From Bacillota bacterium (lineage in GTDB: Bacteria; Bacillota; Clostridia; Christensenellales; SZUA-584): a stretch of DNA of 64,000 nt. The translations under genes were made by a program, and so were the position numbers. This document shows positions 9,100 through 19,827 of the stretch, piece after piece. Under the pieces are notes generated by a model, which saw only the letters and a list, made by a program, of their open reading frames with translations, was not told where the DNA came from and ran no database searches. Every line of letters starts with the position of its first letter. Positions within the stretch are counted from its first letter, which is position 1. The stretch lies in NCBI GenBank assembly GCA_023461435.1, contig JAEYLC010000010.1, positions 186,001-250,000 of the forward strand. The letters run 5' to 3'.

Positions 9100-9657
9100 A
9101 TGGCTGAAGTGAGAATCCCGTTTTGCGCAACAGCAGAAATTTCACCGCCATTTATACTAGATGAAGCCTTTGCAGACCCAAACGGTGTGAAGAGCGTGCT
9201 GTTTGACAAGAGTAAACTGCAAGTCGCGGGCAAGGAAGAAACGGTGGATGTGCCCAATATCGGTCCGGTACAGATGGTTGTGTTTTATTTGGTCGGAACG
9301 ATTCCATACATTTGTAATGCTTTCCCAATCATTCAGAGCGAACCGGCGTTTGCTGTTCAGGAGCAGGCGGCGACCTTTACTAACGGTGCCCCGTCCGCTG
9401 CCCTGGCTGCCACATCAGCATCAACCCCGCTTGGATGGATATCGGCTGCCGGGAGTCTGGATGTGAAAGCTCCGGTCGGAGGGAATACGACGCTGTCCAA
9501 CGTTCCCAGCGTTGTCGGCGTCACGGTGGAAAATCTGGCTGTTGCAAATAACGTGACACCTTCGCTGTCTCCCGCATGCGCCGGAGCACCAAACTGCACT
9601 GAGGAGGGCAAGCGCGTCATCAAATGGAGAGGAACTTTTGTGGTGACCACAGGCTGA
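9100..9657 (+). CDS. hypothetical protein, possible spore or surface beta-protein
   Basis: 185 residues, not recognised with certainty. AGGAGG precedes the ATG by about 11 bases. There is no signal peptide or membrane helix. The N-terminal half alternates hydrophobic residues (EVRIPFCATAEISPP; PVQMVVFYLVGTIPYICNAFPI), loosely like the SPOCS/DUF3794 domains of spore morphogenesis proteins. The second half is rich in Ala, Ser, Thr, Val and Asn, like self-assembling surface proteins. It contains four Cys (including ICNAF and ACAGAPNC). It is monocistronic with a strong terminator after it. A coat or exosporium role is inference only. Confidence 0.6.
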   Translation: MAEVRIPFCATAEISPPFILDEAFADPNGVKSVLFDKSKLQVAGKEETVDVPNIGPVQMVVFYLVGTIPYICNAFPIIQSEPAFAVQEQAATFTNGAPSAALAATSASTPLGWISAAGSLDVKAPVGGNTTLSNVPSVVGVTVENLAVANNVTPSLSPACAGAPNCTEEGKRVIKWRGTFVVTTG

Positions 9658-9670
9658 AGACGGCGGATGA

Positions 9671-9707
9671 AAAAGGCCATACCATTTGGGTACGGCCTTT
9701 GTTTTTT
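9671..9707 (+). terminator. Rho-independent terminator
   Basis: Stem AAAGGCC-A-TACC / GGTA-C-GGCCTTT with loop ATTTG, followed by GTTTTTT, 14 bases after the stop of the 185-residue gene. Confidence 0.85.
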
Positions 9708-9724
9708 ACGAAATTTCTTAAGGG

Positions 9725-11083
9725 CTACGCTTCCAGCGGCAGAGGCGCCTCTCTGCGGGAGCGCCGGTCGGCCGCGAGCATCAGCGAAGCGACCATCAAA
9801 GACAGCAGCTCGGAGAACGGCCCCGAAAGCCACACGCCCGTAAGCTGAAGGAAATGCGGCAGGGTCAATACGCCGATGATGACGAGAAGCTGGCGCAGCA
9901 GGCTGATGAAAAAGCTCTTCTTGCCCTGTGCCGTCGATTGAAAATAGGCCGTGGACAGCACGCTGAAGGAAAGCACCGGCAAAGCGAGCATCTGCAGACG
10001 GAGGCCGTGCGCGCAGACGGACATCGTCGGAGACGCGGGGTCTAAGAAAAGCGACGCGAACGCCTCGGGAAACACCTCCATCAGCGTAAAAAGCGTGAAT
10101 GTGAATATGCAGCCAAGGCCGACGCCCGTCCAAAGCGTTTTCCAGACGCGCGCATGCTGGCGCATGCCGTGGTTGTAGCCCATGATGGGGCCGATGCCCT
10201 GAAGCAGGCCCAGCACCGGCATCAGCACGAGCGTAAACAGACTGTTGATCGCACCGAAAGACGTGATGGCGGGATCGCCGCCATAAAAGGCCAGCGCCGC
10301 GTTCGTGAACGACGCGGAAACGCCCGTCCCCAGGTTGATCACAAAGCTCGACGCGCCGATCAGCATGATCTGGCGCAAATACGCCCAGCGAATGCGCAGA
10401 TTGGCAATATGCAATTTCAGCAGGCTCTTTTTTGAGATGAAATAGAAATGTGAAAGCATGAAGAACCCGACCATCTGTCCGATGACGGTCGCGATGGCGG
10501 CGCCTTCCACACCCATTTGCAGCGGCCCGATAAACACATAATCGAGAACGATATTTGTCACAGCCGATAAAACCTGGCTGATCATCGATAAAAACGGTTT
10601 GCCTTCGCTGCGAACGATGGCTGCCATCGTAAACGAAGACAGCTGGAAGACAAGACCGATGATGATGATGCGCATATAGGACAGCGCGAATGAAAAATTT
10701 GCGTCGGTCGCGCCCGCGAATCTCAGCAGCGGTGCGAGAAATATTTCGCCCAAAACCGTCATCAACAGGCCGCTGATCAGTATCAGCGCCGCCGAGTTGC
10801 CGAAGATTTTGTTGGCCTCTTCAAGCTTGTGCTCGCCGAACTTGATGGAGATCAGCGTGGCGCCGCCGATGGCAAATAAAGTGCCGACGGCAAAGCCGAT
10901 AATCATAAGCGGGAATGACACGGTCAGTCCGCCGAGCGCGTCTTCACCGACAAATTTTCCGACAAAAATACGGTCGACAATATTGTAGATCGCGTTGACG
11001 ATCATCGCAAAGATTGTCGGCAAAGAAAACTTTATCACAAGACTGAATATTGGGGCTGTCCCCAGTTGTTTGGTATGGTCCAC
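9725..11083 (-). CDS. MATE family efflux transporter
   Basis: 452-residue protein with about 12 hydrophobic helices, the standard MATE size. Typical stretches are VIKFSLPTIFAMIVNAIYNIVD at the N-terminus (residues 17-38), FVGEDALGGLTVSFPLM, and GLLQGIGPIMGYNHG at the start of the second half. The start is GTG with GAGG seven bases upstream. MATE proteins exchange Na+ or H+ for drugs or metabolites; the substrate is not predictable. It has its own TTGACA/TATACT promoter and is monocistronic. Confidence 0.93.
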   Translation of the reverse strand: MDHTKQLGTAPIFSLVIKFSLPTIFAMIVNAIYNIVDRIFVGKFVGEDALGGLTVSFPLMIIGFAVGTLFAIGGATLISIKFGEHKLEEANKIFGNSAALILISGLLMTVLGEIFLAPLLRFAGATDANFSFALSYMRIIIIGLVFQLSSFTMAAIVRSEGKPFLSMISQVLSAVTNIVLDYVFIGPLQMGVEGAAIATVIGQMVGFFMLSHFYFISKKSLLKLHIANLRIRWAYLRQIMLIGASSFVINLGTGVSASFTNAALAFYGGDPAITSFGAINSLFTLVLMPVLGLLQGIGPIMGYNHGMRQHARVWKTLWTGVGLGCIFTFTLFTLMEVFPEAFASLFLDPASPTMSVCAHGLRLQMLALPVLSFSVLSTAYFQSTAQGKKSFFISLLRQLLVIIGVLTLPHFLQLTGVWLSGPFSELLSLMVASLMLAADRRSRREAPLPLEA

Positions 11084-11114
11084 TATGATGCCTCATTTCC
11101 GGATAATAAATGCA

Positions 11115-11144
11115 AGTATATACGTTCGCCCCTGTTTTTGTCAA
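11115..11144 (-). promoter_or_regulatory. sigma-A-type promoter of the MATE gene
   Basis: On the - strand: -35 TTGACA (11139-11144), 18-bp spacer, -10 TATACT (11115-11120), about 30 bases upstream of the GTG start. Confidence 0.75.
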
Positions 11145-11233
11145 GAAACGGATGGTTAAGTTTATAGCGCATACGCGGTGCGTTAGAATGCGTTTTTGCC
11201 GGATATAATAGAAAATGAAAAGGAGGCGAGACG

Positions 11234-11389
11234 ATGGCAAAGGAAGGTATGCGCCGCCCGGACCCCGGCGAACCGCACGGCACGGAAAGCAATCATAAGC
11301 CGCATTTTAAGAAAAATTTACAGGCGCCGGTTCCGGAGATTCAGGGCAAGGCCAAATCAGGCGGCAAAAAAGCGGATAAGGATAAATAA
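11234..11389 (+). CDS. small conserved-looking basic protein (51 residues)
   Basis: ATG 11234 follows a strong AAGGAGG. The product is hydrophilic, rich in Lys, Pro and Gly, and reads like small uncharacterised clostridial proteins with an EPHGTESN segment and a PVPEIQGKAKSG segment (family resemblance from memory). It has no signal peptide, helix or Cys. TATAAT at 11204-11209 may be its -10 but lacks a convincing -35. A terminator follows. A small acid-soluble or spore-associated role is possible but not shown. Confidence 0.65.
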   Translation: MAKEGMRRPDPGEPHGTESNHKPHFKKNLQAPVPEIQGKAKSGGKKADKDK

Positions 11390-11431
11390 GTAACCCACGG
11401 AATCAAAATGCAATCAGAGTTCTCATCAAAC

Positions 11432-11456
11432 AAAAGCCCGCATCCCGGGTTTTTTG
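11432..11456 (+). terminator. terminator after the 51-residue gene
   Basis: GC-rich hairpin CCCG...CGGG flanked by AAAAG and TTTTTT; reads as a terminator in both directions. Confidence 0.6.
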
Positions 11457-11521
11457 TATTCGCACGCTTTTTGGATTCGTCAAATAAGATATTATAGATT
11501 TTTATGGCCGGGGGGGTTTTT

Positions 11522-12109
11522 ATGAACGATACATATTTCAGGAATTTTAGATCACTGCCGAACAGCAATGAGCCGGTACGCTGGCAGCGAACCAAGCCGC
11601 TTGCGGACGGTTTGACCGGGATACCGGCTGCGCAAAAACAAGACAAACACGAGATAAGCACAGAGAAAAAGACTGCACCGGAAAAGCAAAGCGTTTTCGG
11701 ATATGTCTTTGAGAACAGCCCGCAGACGCTTGCGGTCAAGATGCCGGGGGATGTGGTTCCGGTCAGCTTCGGCAGCCATACGGTATTATCCGGGCTGCTT
11801 CACGACGCGGGTTCGCCCGATATCAAAGTGACGGAAACGGGTATTTATGAGATCGGCTATTCGGTGGTTTTGCAGGCGGCAAATGCCGCGCATGCGGCGC
11901 TTTCGCTTCAAGCCGACGGAAAAATTATTGAAGGCAGCCTGACGGCAAGGCTCATCAGCACACAGGAGAGCGTATACAGCGCCACGGTGCTCACGGAACT
12001 CAAAGCGGGCACAACGGTCCGGCTGGTTATAACATCGGGGACGGCCCTGTGTACGCAGCTCGCGGGCAGCGGTGTGTGTGCCTCGATGGTGATTAAAAAG
12101 CTGACCTAG
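11522..12109 (+). CDS. BclA C-terminal-domain-like protein, no collagen repeat
   Basis: 195 residues. ATG 11522 is preceded by a run of G (GGGGGG) at ribosome-binding distance; an in-frame ATG lies at 11504. Residues about 62-195 match the trimeric TNF/C1q-like fold of BclA C-terminal domains: FENSPQTLAVKMPGDVVPVSF, the repeated-strand pattern ITETGIYEIGYSV-like (here VTETGIYEIGYSVVL), alternating hydrophobics in the middle, and the terminal VCASMVIKKL. The first 60 residues are polar and have neither GXY repeats nor a signal peptide. In Bacillus such domains cap spore-surface filaments. No terminator is obvious in the 35 bases before the next gene's terminator. Confidence 0.7.
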   Translation: MNDTYFRNFRSLPNSNEPVRWQRTKPLADGLTGIPAAQKQDKHEISTEKKTAPEKQSVFGYVFENSPQTLAVKMPGDVVPVSFGSHTVLSGLLHDAGSPDIKVTETGIYEIGYSVVLQAANAAHAALSLQADGKIIEGSLTARLISTQESVYSATVLTELKAGTTVRLVITSGTALCTQLAGSGVCASMVIKKLT

Positions 12110-12143
12110 CCCTCTCGATGTTTAAAAAAGTGGGTTTCTCATG

Positions 12144-12172
12144 TAAAAAGCCCGGCGGTTTTCCGCCGGGCT
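12144..12172 (-). terminator. Rho-independent terminator of the decarboxylase genes
   Basis: Perfect 10-bp stem AGCCCGGCGG / CCGCCGGGCT with a 4-nt loop. The T-tract is on the - strand side (TTTTTACAT). Confidence 0.85.
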
Positions 12173-12179
12173 AAAGCAT

Positions 12180-12317
12180 CTATTCGCTTTCTTTGGGGGG
12201 CCATATTTTGAGCAGCAGCTTCACGACGCCGACAAACACAGCCAGAACGGCGAACACAACGCCGACGCCGATCCCCATATACTGCACACCTTGAGCCAAC
12301 ATTTCACCTACGTTCAT
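12180..12317 (-). CDS. short OadG-like gamma subunit of a Na+-pumping decarboxylase
   Basis: 45-residue protein with one membrane helix (about residues 13-38, MGIGVGVVFAVLAVFVGVV) and a charged C-terminus (WPPKESE), the pattern of decarboxylase gamma subunits, though shorter than usual. GGAGG precedes the ATG. It lies 12 bases after the beta subunit gene on the same strand, which supports the assignment. The gamma subunit normally anchors and assembles alpha and beta; no alpha subunit or biotin carrier gene is in this window. Confidence 0.65.
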   Translation of the reverse strand: MNVGEMLAQGVQYMGIGVGVVFAVLAVFVGVVKLLLKIWPPKESE

Positions 12318-12329
12318 AACAACCTCCTG

Positions 12330-13463
12330 TTATACGAGTAACGAGATCAGGACTGCGCCTGCGATTATGGAACCGATCTGCCCCGATACGTTCGCGCCGA
12401 TGGCGGGCATCAGTATGAAGTTGGACGGATCCTCCTTCTGCGCCATCTTGTGAACGATGCGCGCGGACATCGGGAAGGCGGATATACCGGCGGCGCCGAT
12501 CATCGGATTGATTTTCTTTTTCAAGAAAAGGTTAATCAGCTTGGCAAAAAGCACGCCGCCCGCCGTATCGAACACAAATGCGAGGAAACCGATGACGAGT
12601 ATCATCAGCGTGTCCCACTTTAAAAAAGTGTCGGCTGACATCGTGGAGCCGATCGTGATACCGAGCAGTAATGTCACGATGTTGGCGAGCTCGTTCTGCG
12701 CCGATTCGGAAAGCCGCTTTAAGACCCCGCATTCCCGAATCAGATTGCCGAACATCAGCGCGCCGACCAGCGGAACGCCGTCCGGCGCGACAAACCCCAC
12801 CACAAGCGTGATGACGATGGGGAAGGCGATGAGGACCGGCCTCGGTATCGGCTTGCCGAAATCCGAATCCATGTGAATGCACCGTTCCTTCTTTGTGGTC
12901 AGCGCCCGAATCACAGGCGGCTGAATAATCGGGACAAGCGCCATATACGAATAGGCGGCCACCGAGAGCGCGCCGAGATAATCTTTGGCAAACAAATTGC
13001 CCACAAAAATGGTGGTTGGCCCGTCTGCCGCTCCGATGATACCGACGGCTGCGGCTTCCTTCAACGAAAAGATATCCGGCACGATGGCATTGGCGCAGAT
13101 GGCAAGCATCATGGCGGCGAAAATACCGAACTGTGCCGCCGCGCCGAAGAACAGCATGACAGGCTGCTTTAATAGCGGAGAAAAATCGATCATCGCGCCG
13201 ATGGCGATGAAAATGAGCAGCGGAAACAGCTCAGTCACGATTCCGGCGTTGAAAAGCACCTTCAAAAAACCCGTTTCTCCGAGCGAGTTTTGCAGAACTG
13301 TCGCGAGCGGAAGGTTGGTGAGCAGGCAGCCAAAACCGATAGGCAGCAACAGCATGGGCTCGTATTCTTTTTTGATAGCCAGAATGATGAGAACCAGCCC
13401 GATCACGATCATCACGGCTTGCTGCCATCCAAAATGTGTAAATCCTTTTAACAGTGCGTCCAT
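12330..13463 (-). CDS. sodium ion-translocating decarboxylase subunit beta
   Basis: 377-residue membrane protein of the OadB/GcdB/MmdB family, which couples decarboxylation of a biotin-bound carboxyl group to Na+ export. Seen: about 9-11 hydrophobic helices, GVIGAADGPTTIFVGN-like segment (here VGIIGAADGPTTIF), the conserved LLGITIGSTMSADTFL, and a C-terminal IGAAGISAFPMSARIV. ATG 13463 is chosen because AAAGGA lies just upstream and a promoter sits further out; an in-frame ATG ten codons earlier lacks a ribosome site. The substrate (oxaloacetate, methylmalonyl-CoA, glutaconyl-CoA) depends on an alpha subunit not present here. Confidence 0.92.
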   Translation of the reverse strand: MDALLKGFTHFGWQQAVMIVIGLVLIILAIKKEYEPMLLLPIGFGCLLTNLPLATVLQNSLGETGFLKVLFNAGIVTELFPLLIFIAIGAMIDFSPLLKQPVMLFFGAAAQFGIFAAMMLAICANAIVPDIFSLKEAAAVGIIGAADGPTTIFVGNLFAKDYLGALSVAAYSYMALVPIIQPPVIRALTTKKERCIHMDSDFGKPIPRPVLIAFPIVITLVVGFVAPDGVPLVGALMFGNLIRECGVLKRLSESAQNELANIVTLLLGITIGSTMSADTFLKWDTLMILVIGFLAFVFDTAGGVLFAKLINLFLKKKINPMIGAAGISAFPMSARIVHKMAQKEDPSNFILMPAIGANVSGQIGSIIAGAVLISLLV

Positions 13464-13506
13464 ATGAATCCTTTCGGCAATTTTGTCGATCATTCAATTC
13501 GAAGAC

Positions 13507-13536
13507 ATTATAAGATGAAGTGGGAAGCGGTGTCAA
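13507..13536 (-). promoter_or_regulatory. sigma-A-type promoter of the decarboxylase genes
   Basis: On the - strand: TTGACA (13531-13536), 18-bp spacer, TATAAT (13507-13512). The -10 is about 45 bases upstream of the ATG. Confidence 0.8.
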
Positions 13537-13625
13537 TAAACAACAGCCCTGCTGACGGCATAGAATTGTATTTGGTCTCTTAAAATACGCATTTTTTATG
13601 CCAGCAATTTATTTTAAGTTTATTA

Positions 13626-13654
13626 TTGACAAATCAATGGCCATGCTTTATAGT
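13626..13654 (+). promoter_or_regulatory. sigma-A-type promoter of the GntR/ABC operon
   Basis: TTGACA (13626-13631), 17-bp spacer, TATAGT (13649-13654). The inverted repeat TAGTT...AACTA with an inner GTTA...TAAC (about 13651-13676) overlaps the -10 and start region and is a likely operator for the GntR protein encoded next. Confidence 0.75.
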
Positions 13655-13689
13655 TAGCTACATGAGTAACCAACTAAGGAGGCGATGAT

Positions 13690-14067
13690 GTGCATTTGGA
13701 TTTGCAGAGTGACGTGCCGATATTCATTCAAATTGCGGAGCAGCTGGAAAACGCGATTCTGACAGGCGCGCTCGATGAGGATATGCAGGCTCCGTCCACA
13801 ACGGAGATTTCTGTGAGCTACAAGATCAATCCCGCTACGGCGCTCAAGGGGATCACAATGCTTGCGGATGACGGTGTACTTTACAAAAAACGGGGACTTG
13901 GAATGTTTGTCGCGAAGGGAGCAAAAGACGTGATACTGAAAAAAAGAAAACAACAGTTTTTCGAAAAATTCATTTTACCGCTGCTGTCGGAAGCACAGAA
14001 GCTGTCGATTTCGACAGACGAGATCAACGCGATGATTAAGAAAGGAATACAAAATGAGTGTGATTGA
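13690..14067 (+). CDS. GntR family regulator, YtrA subgroup
   Basis: 125-residue regulator starting at GTG with AAGGAGG upstream. It has only the winged helix (DVPIFIQIAEQLENAILTGAL; PSTTEISVSYKINPATALKG; LYKKRGLGMFV) plus a short helical tail, the YtrA architecture. Such proteins typically repress their own ABC transporter operon. The operator-like inverted repeat in the promoter and the 14-base overlap with the ATPase gene fit autoregulation. The effector is unknown. Confidence 0.9.
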   Translation: MHLDLQSDVPIFIQIAEQLENAILTGALDEDMQAPSTTEISVSYKINPATALKGITMLADDGVLYKKRGLGMFVAKGAKDVILKKRKQQFFEKFILPLLSEAQKLSISTDEINAMIKKGIQNECD

Positions 14068-14905
14068 GGTTAAGAATGTCACAAAGTGCTTTGGCAGCGT
14101 CGCGGCGCTGAAAAATGTGACGCTGACATTCGAGGAAAACAAAATCTGTGGTCTGCTCGGGCGCAACGGCGCGGGCAAATCGACGCTGCTCGGGCTGATC
14201 ACAAATAAACTATTCCCCACGGAAGGGACCGTTCTGATTGACGGCGAGCCGGTGCAGGAAAACGACGCCGCCATAAAAAAGGTCTACTGCATGACGGAGC
14301 AGTCGCTTTATCCCGATTCCATGACTGTGAGGGATGTTTTAAAGTGGACGAAAGAATTCTATCCCGATATGGACAGCGAATACGCACGGCAGCTGGCGGA
14401 TAAATTCGCGTTGAACACGAAAAAGAAGGTCAGGACACTGTCTACGGGCTATCAGTCGATTTACAAGATCATCGCTGCGCTGTCCTGCAACGCGCCGGTG
14501 CTGCTGCTCGATGAACCGGTCCTCGGGCTCGACGCCAATTTCCGGGACGTGTTTTACCGCGAACTGATCGAGAGCTACAGCCGCGCGCCCAAGACGGTCG
14601 TTGTCTCCACGCATCTGATCGAGGAAGCGGCGGGTGTGATCGAAAACGTCGCAATCATCAAGAACGGTGAGATCATCATGAACGACACCACGCAGAACGC
14701 GCTCAAGGCGGGCGTGACGGTGACAGGGCCGGCCGGGCTTGTGGACGGTTTCATACACGGGAAAAAGGTGTTGGGATACGATTCTCTCGGCGGCATGAAA
14801 AGCGCGTATCTGCTCGAATCGCTTGATGAAGGTGCGGTGCCTCAGGGGCTTGAAGTTTCAAAGCTCAACCTGCAAAGCCTGTTCATTCATCTGACAAATT
14901 CTTAA
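14054..14905 (+). CDS. ABC transporter ATP-binding protein
   Basis: 283-residue ATPase with Walker A GRNGAGKST, a divergent signature (TLSTGYQSIYKI instead of LSGGQ), Walker B VLLLDEPVLGLD and switch His in VVSTHLIEEA. The altered signature is common in the YtrB/EcfA-like ATPases of GntR-linked operons. The C-terminal 60 residues are an accessory domain. AAGGA lies upstream within the GntR gene. It pairs with the following single permease. Confidence 0.9.
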   Translation: MSVIEVKNVTKCFGSVAALKNVTLTFEENKICGLLGRNGAGKSTLLGLITNKLFPTEGTVLIDGEPVQENDAAIKKVYCMTEQSLYPDSMTVRDVLKWTKEFYPDMDSEYARQLADKFALNTKKKVRTLSTGYQSIYKIIAALSCNAPVLLLDEPVLGLDANFRDVFYRELIESYSRAPKTVVVSTHLIEEAAGVIENVAIIKNGEIIMNDTTQNALKAGVTVTGPAGLVDGFIHGKKVLGYDSLGGMKSAYLLESLDEGAVPQGLEVSKLNLQSLFIHLTNS

Positions 14906-14920
14906 AGGAGGAAAAATCTT

Positions 14921-15664
14921 ATGAGATTGGCACCGGCATTAAAGTATCAGCTCAGCGGCATCAAATGGCCTGTCATTATATTCTATATCGTGATCTATTC
15001 GTTGTTTATCCTGATGGGAGTCTCGCTTCTCGCATTCAGACGCGTTGACATTAACGTGCATTTTGGCGGTTTCGACGCAGCATCCATGATCTTTCTGTTT
15101 GTGGTGGGCCTTAATTCCTATAAATCGACGTTCCATATGTTTGCCGCCAACGGTATTTCGAGGAAGACGATGTTTACGAGCTTTGTCGTGACGGCGGGCA
15201 TACTTTGCGCAGGCATGGTCCTTATAGACAGCCTCAATGCTTTGATAGTCAGTCAGTTCCTGAATTATGAACCTATTCTGGTACAGGATTTTGCTTCCCG
15301 TTATATCGGCAGCGGTTCTCTCATGTATGGCGAAGGAATCTTATACATGTTTTGCAGTTATCTGTCCTGCATCATGCTCGGCTATTTTATCACAACGGCT
15401 TATTACCGCATGAACAAGCCGTTAAAGCTGACCATATCCATCGGCGTCCCCGTGTTTTTCTTCATAATACTGCCGATCGTTGACGCGCAGCTGTTTTCGG
15501 GTGAGATATTCAGATTTTTAGGAACGGTGATTGCTTTCTGTTCGGGGCGTTTAAGCGGCAGCCCGTATGTCGCGATGGCGATGGATTTGGTATTTGCGGC
15601 GGTGACAGGAGCGCTTGCGTACCTGTTGGCGCGCCGCGCAACGGTGAAGTTATCGGCTGGCTAA
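14921..15664 (+). CDS. ABC transporter permease-like membrane protein
   Basis: 247-residue protein with six hydrophobic helices (first about residues 16-40; last in LVFAAVTGALAYLLARRA). AAAGGAGG precedes the ATG and it follows the ATPase by 15 bases. It lacks FtsX or solute-permease motifs and resembles the poorly characterised permeases of YtrA-type operons. The 3' end overlaps the convergent cyclase gene by four bases. Function is assigned by context. Confidence 0.75.
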   Translation: MRLAPALKYQLSGIKWPVIIFYIVIYSLFILMGVSLLAFRRVDINVHFGGFDAASMIFLFVVGLNSYKSTFHMFAANGISRKTMFTSFVVTAGILCAGMVLIDSLNALIVSQFLNYEPILVQDFASRYIGSGSLMYGEGILYMFCSYLSCIMLGYFITTAYYRMNKPLKLTISIGVPVFFFIILPIVDAQLFSGEIFRFLGTVIAFCSGRLSGSPYVAMAMDLVFAAVTGALAYLLARRATVKLSAG

Positions 15665-16911
15665 GCGGTTCTCACGCAGTTGCGTCCGTCCCGCTTGGCC
15701 TTATAAAGCGCCATATCCACATGCGTGTATTGTTCAATCAGCGAGGCGCCCGCGTCTTTTGTCAGACGTGAGACGCCTATGCTGGTTGTAATGCTCACGG
15801 ATTTATCGTCTATCACAAAGGGCTCGGAGGAGATCACGTTCAGCAGCTTATGGGCCACAGCCACGGCCTCGTCCAATTCGGTTTGAGGCAGCAAAACCAT
15901 AAACTCCTCACCGCCGAGGCGGCAGAGCGTATCGTATTTGCGAATACTCTGGGCGAGCAATGAACTGATCTCGACAAGCAGCCTGTCCCCCACGGGATGG
16001 CCGTGGTTATCGTTGACAAACTTAAAATAGTCGATATCGAGCATGATCAGGCAGGATTCATAGTTCTTGCGCATCATCAGCGCGATTTCCTTTTGCAGTA
16101 TATCGTTTAAATACCGTCTGTTGGGTAAATCGGTCAGCGGATCGTAATAAGCCATTTTGTGCAGGTCTGAATTGGTTTTTTCAAGCAGCTTCTGCTGCGT
16201 ACGAATTTGATAGGCTTGAAGCACGTTCGTGCGGCTGTAATGCCACAGCATCACGGACAAAAAAGCGCTGAGCGCCGTGATTGTGAGCGCGTTAACGAGA
16301 TTAGCAGCGCGGACGACATCCGAAGCTGATGAATAATAATTGACGATGATCATCGCCGCGTAGGAAGCCGTATACAAAGGTATGGAATGCAGCGGCTTGA
16401 TCAGAAAAAGCACGCCGCTCACAAGACAGATCATAATATATGTGGTGATATTGCTCGAAACAACGAGGTCATTCACGGTTGAAACCAGGCTGAAGGCCAT
16501 AATAAAAATAAAGCTGATATAAGGAACAGCCTTGGCAAATAAGCCGGGCTCTTCTTTGTTTATCGCGGCTTTCAAAGGAAACAGGAATACCAGAACACAG
16601 ACCATCATCGTGATATTGATCCATATCTGCCTCGTCTGCCAAAGCGGGTTTTGTATGGGCAGGCTCAATAACATGGCGACGGCCCCTGCATTCAGAATAA
16701 TGCAGCAAATACATGCCGGGAATATTCTTTTTAAATTGATATGTATGAATTCTGCGGCTACGCCTGAATTCGCTTCGCTCGCACTGCGTAAGGCCGACAT
16801 TATTCTTCGCAGCATATGTCCGGCTCCTAAAAAAGAAAATAGCTTATATATTATAACAGTTTTCGCCAAAAAAACCAATACACTCAGGCACAAAATTAAT
16901 TCTTGTGACAT
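15661..16911 (-). CDS. membrane-bound diguanylate cyclase (GGDEF)
   Basis: 416-residue protein: about seven membrane helices over residues 1-230, a short coiled linker (QIRTQQKLLEKTNSDLHK), then a GGDEF domain with DPLTDLPNRRYL, DIDYFKFVNDNHGHPVGD and the active-site LGGEEF. An RxxD inhibitory site is not obvious ahead of the active site. It makes c-di-GMP from GTP. ATG 16911 is preferred over 16932 because TATAAT at 16939-16944 would place transcription start at about 16932. Confidence 0.9.
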   Translation of the reverse strand: MSQELILCLSVLVFLAKTVIIYKLFSFLGAGHMLRRIMSALRSASEANSGVAAEFIHINLKRIFPACICCIILNAGAVAMLLSLPIQNPLWQTRQIWINITMMVCVLVFLFPLKAAINKEEPGLFAKAVPYISFIFIMAFSLVSTVNDLVVSSNITTYIMICLVSGVLFLIKPLHSIPLYTASYAAMIIVNYYSSASDVVRAANLVNALTITALSAFLSVMLWHYSRTNVLQAYQIRTQQKLLEKTNSDLHKMAYYDPLTDLPNRRYLNDILQKEIALMMRKNYESCLIMLDIDYFKFVNDNHGHPVGDRLLVEISSLLAQSIRKYDTLCRLGGEEFMVLLPQTELDEAVAVAHKLLNVISSEPFVIDDKSVSITTSIGVSRLTKDAGASLIEQYTHVDMALYKAKRDGRNCVRTA

Positions 16912-16938
16912 GCTCACAGACCGGGGAATCATATTTTA

Positions 16939-16968
16939 ATTATACTAAAAATATCTAAAGGTGTTAAA
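16939..16968 (-). promoter_or_regulatory. possible promoter of the diguanylate cyclase
   Basis: On the - strand TATAAT (16939-16944) with TTTAAC 18 bases further upstream. The -10 is good and the -35 weak. Confidence 0.45.
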
Positions 16969-16998
16969 CCGTCTCAAACGAGTGCGCTGTCCGCTGTA

Positions 16999-17025
16999 TT
17001 GACGCACAAAGAAGGATGGTATAAG
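16999..17025 (+). promoter_or_regulatory. possible promoter of the copper genes
   Basis: TTGACG (16999-17004), 15-bp spacer, TATAAG (17020-17025) with an extended TGG. The short spacer suggests a regulated promoter. No clear CsoR or CopY box was seen. Confidence 0.45.
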
Positions 17026-17078
17026 CTCAAAAGCATAGAGTACAAAACCATTGTAACAGTGATAGGGAGGTTATTGAA

Positions 17079-17284
17079 ATGAAACGTTATCGTGTGACGG
17101 GTATGGGCTGTGAAGCCTGTGTGAAAAGGGTTGAAAAGGCAGTCGGCGCTCTGGACGGCGTTCAAAAGGCGGCGGTCGATCTTGCAACGGAAACGCTTTC
17201 CGTTGAATATGACGAGGGAAAGATAAGCTTTGATACGCTGAAAGACGCCGTTGAAGAAGCTGGCTATGGCCTCGAGGAAATGTA

Positions 17285-17285
<1 letters not shown>
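17079..17285 (+). CDS. copZ: CopZ-like copper chaperone
   Basis: 68-residue heavy-metal-associated domain with the metal site MGCEAC (MxCxxC) near residue 10 and the usual beta-alpha-beta-beta-alpha-beta pattern. GGGAGG precedes the ATG. Its TAA shares a base with the ATG of the ATPase gene (TAATG), so the two are coupled. It should carry Cu(I) in the cytoplasm to the N-terminal domains of the ATPase. Confidence 0.9.
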
Positions 17286-19780
<2,495 letters not shown>

Positions 19781-19785
19781 TTTAA

Positions 19786-19812
19786 GCGGCGCCGGAATAC
19801 GGCGCTGTTTTT
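19786..19812 (+). terminator. Rho-independent terminator of copZ-copA
   Basis: Stem GCGCCG / CGGCGC with loop GAATA, then TGTTTTTC, six bases after the copA stop. Confidence 0.85.
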
Positions 19813-19827
19813 CTGTAAAAAAAACGC

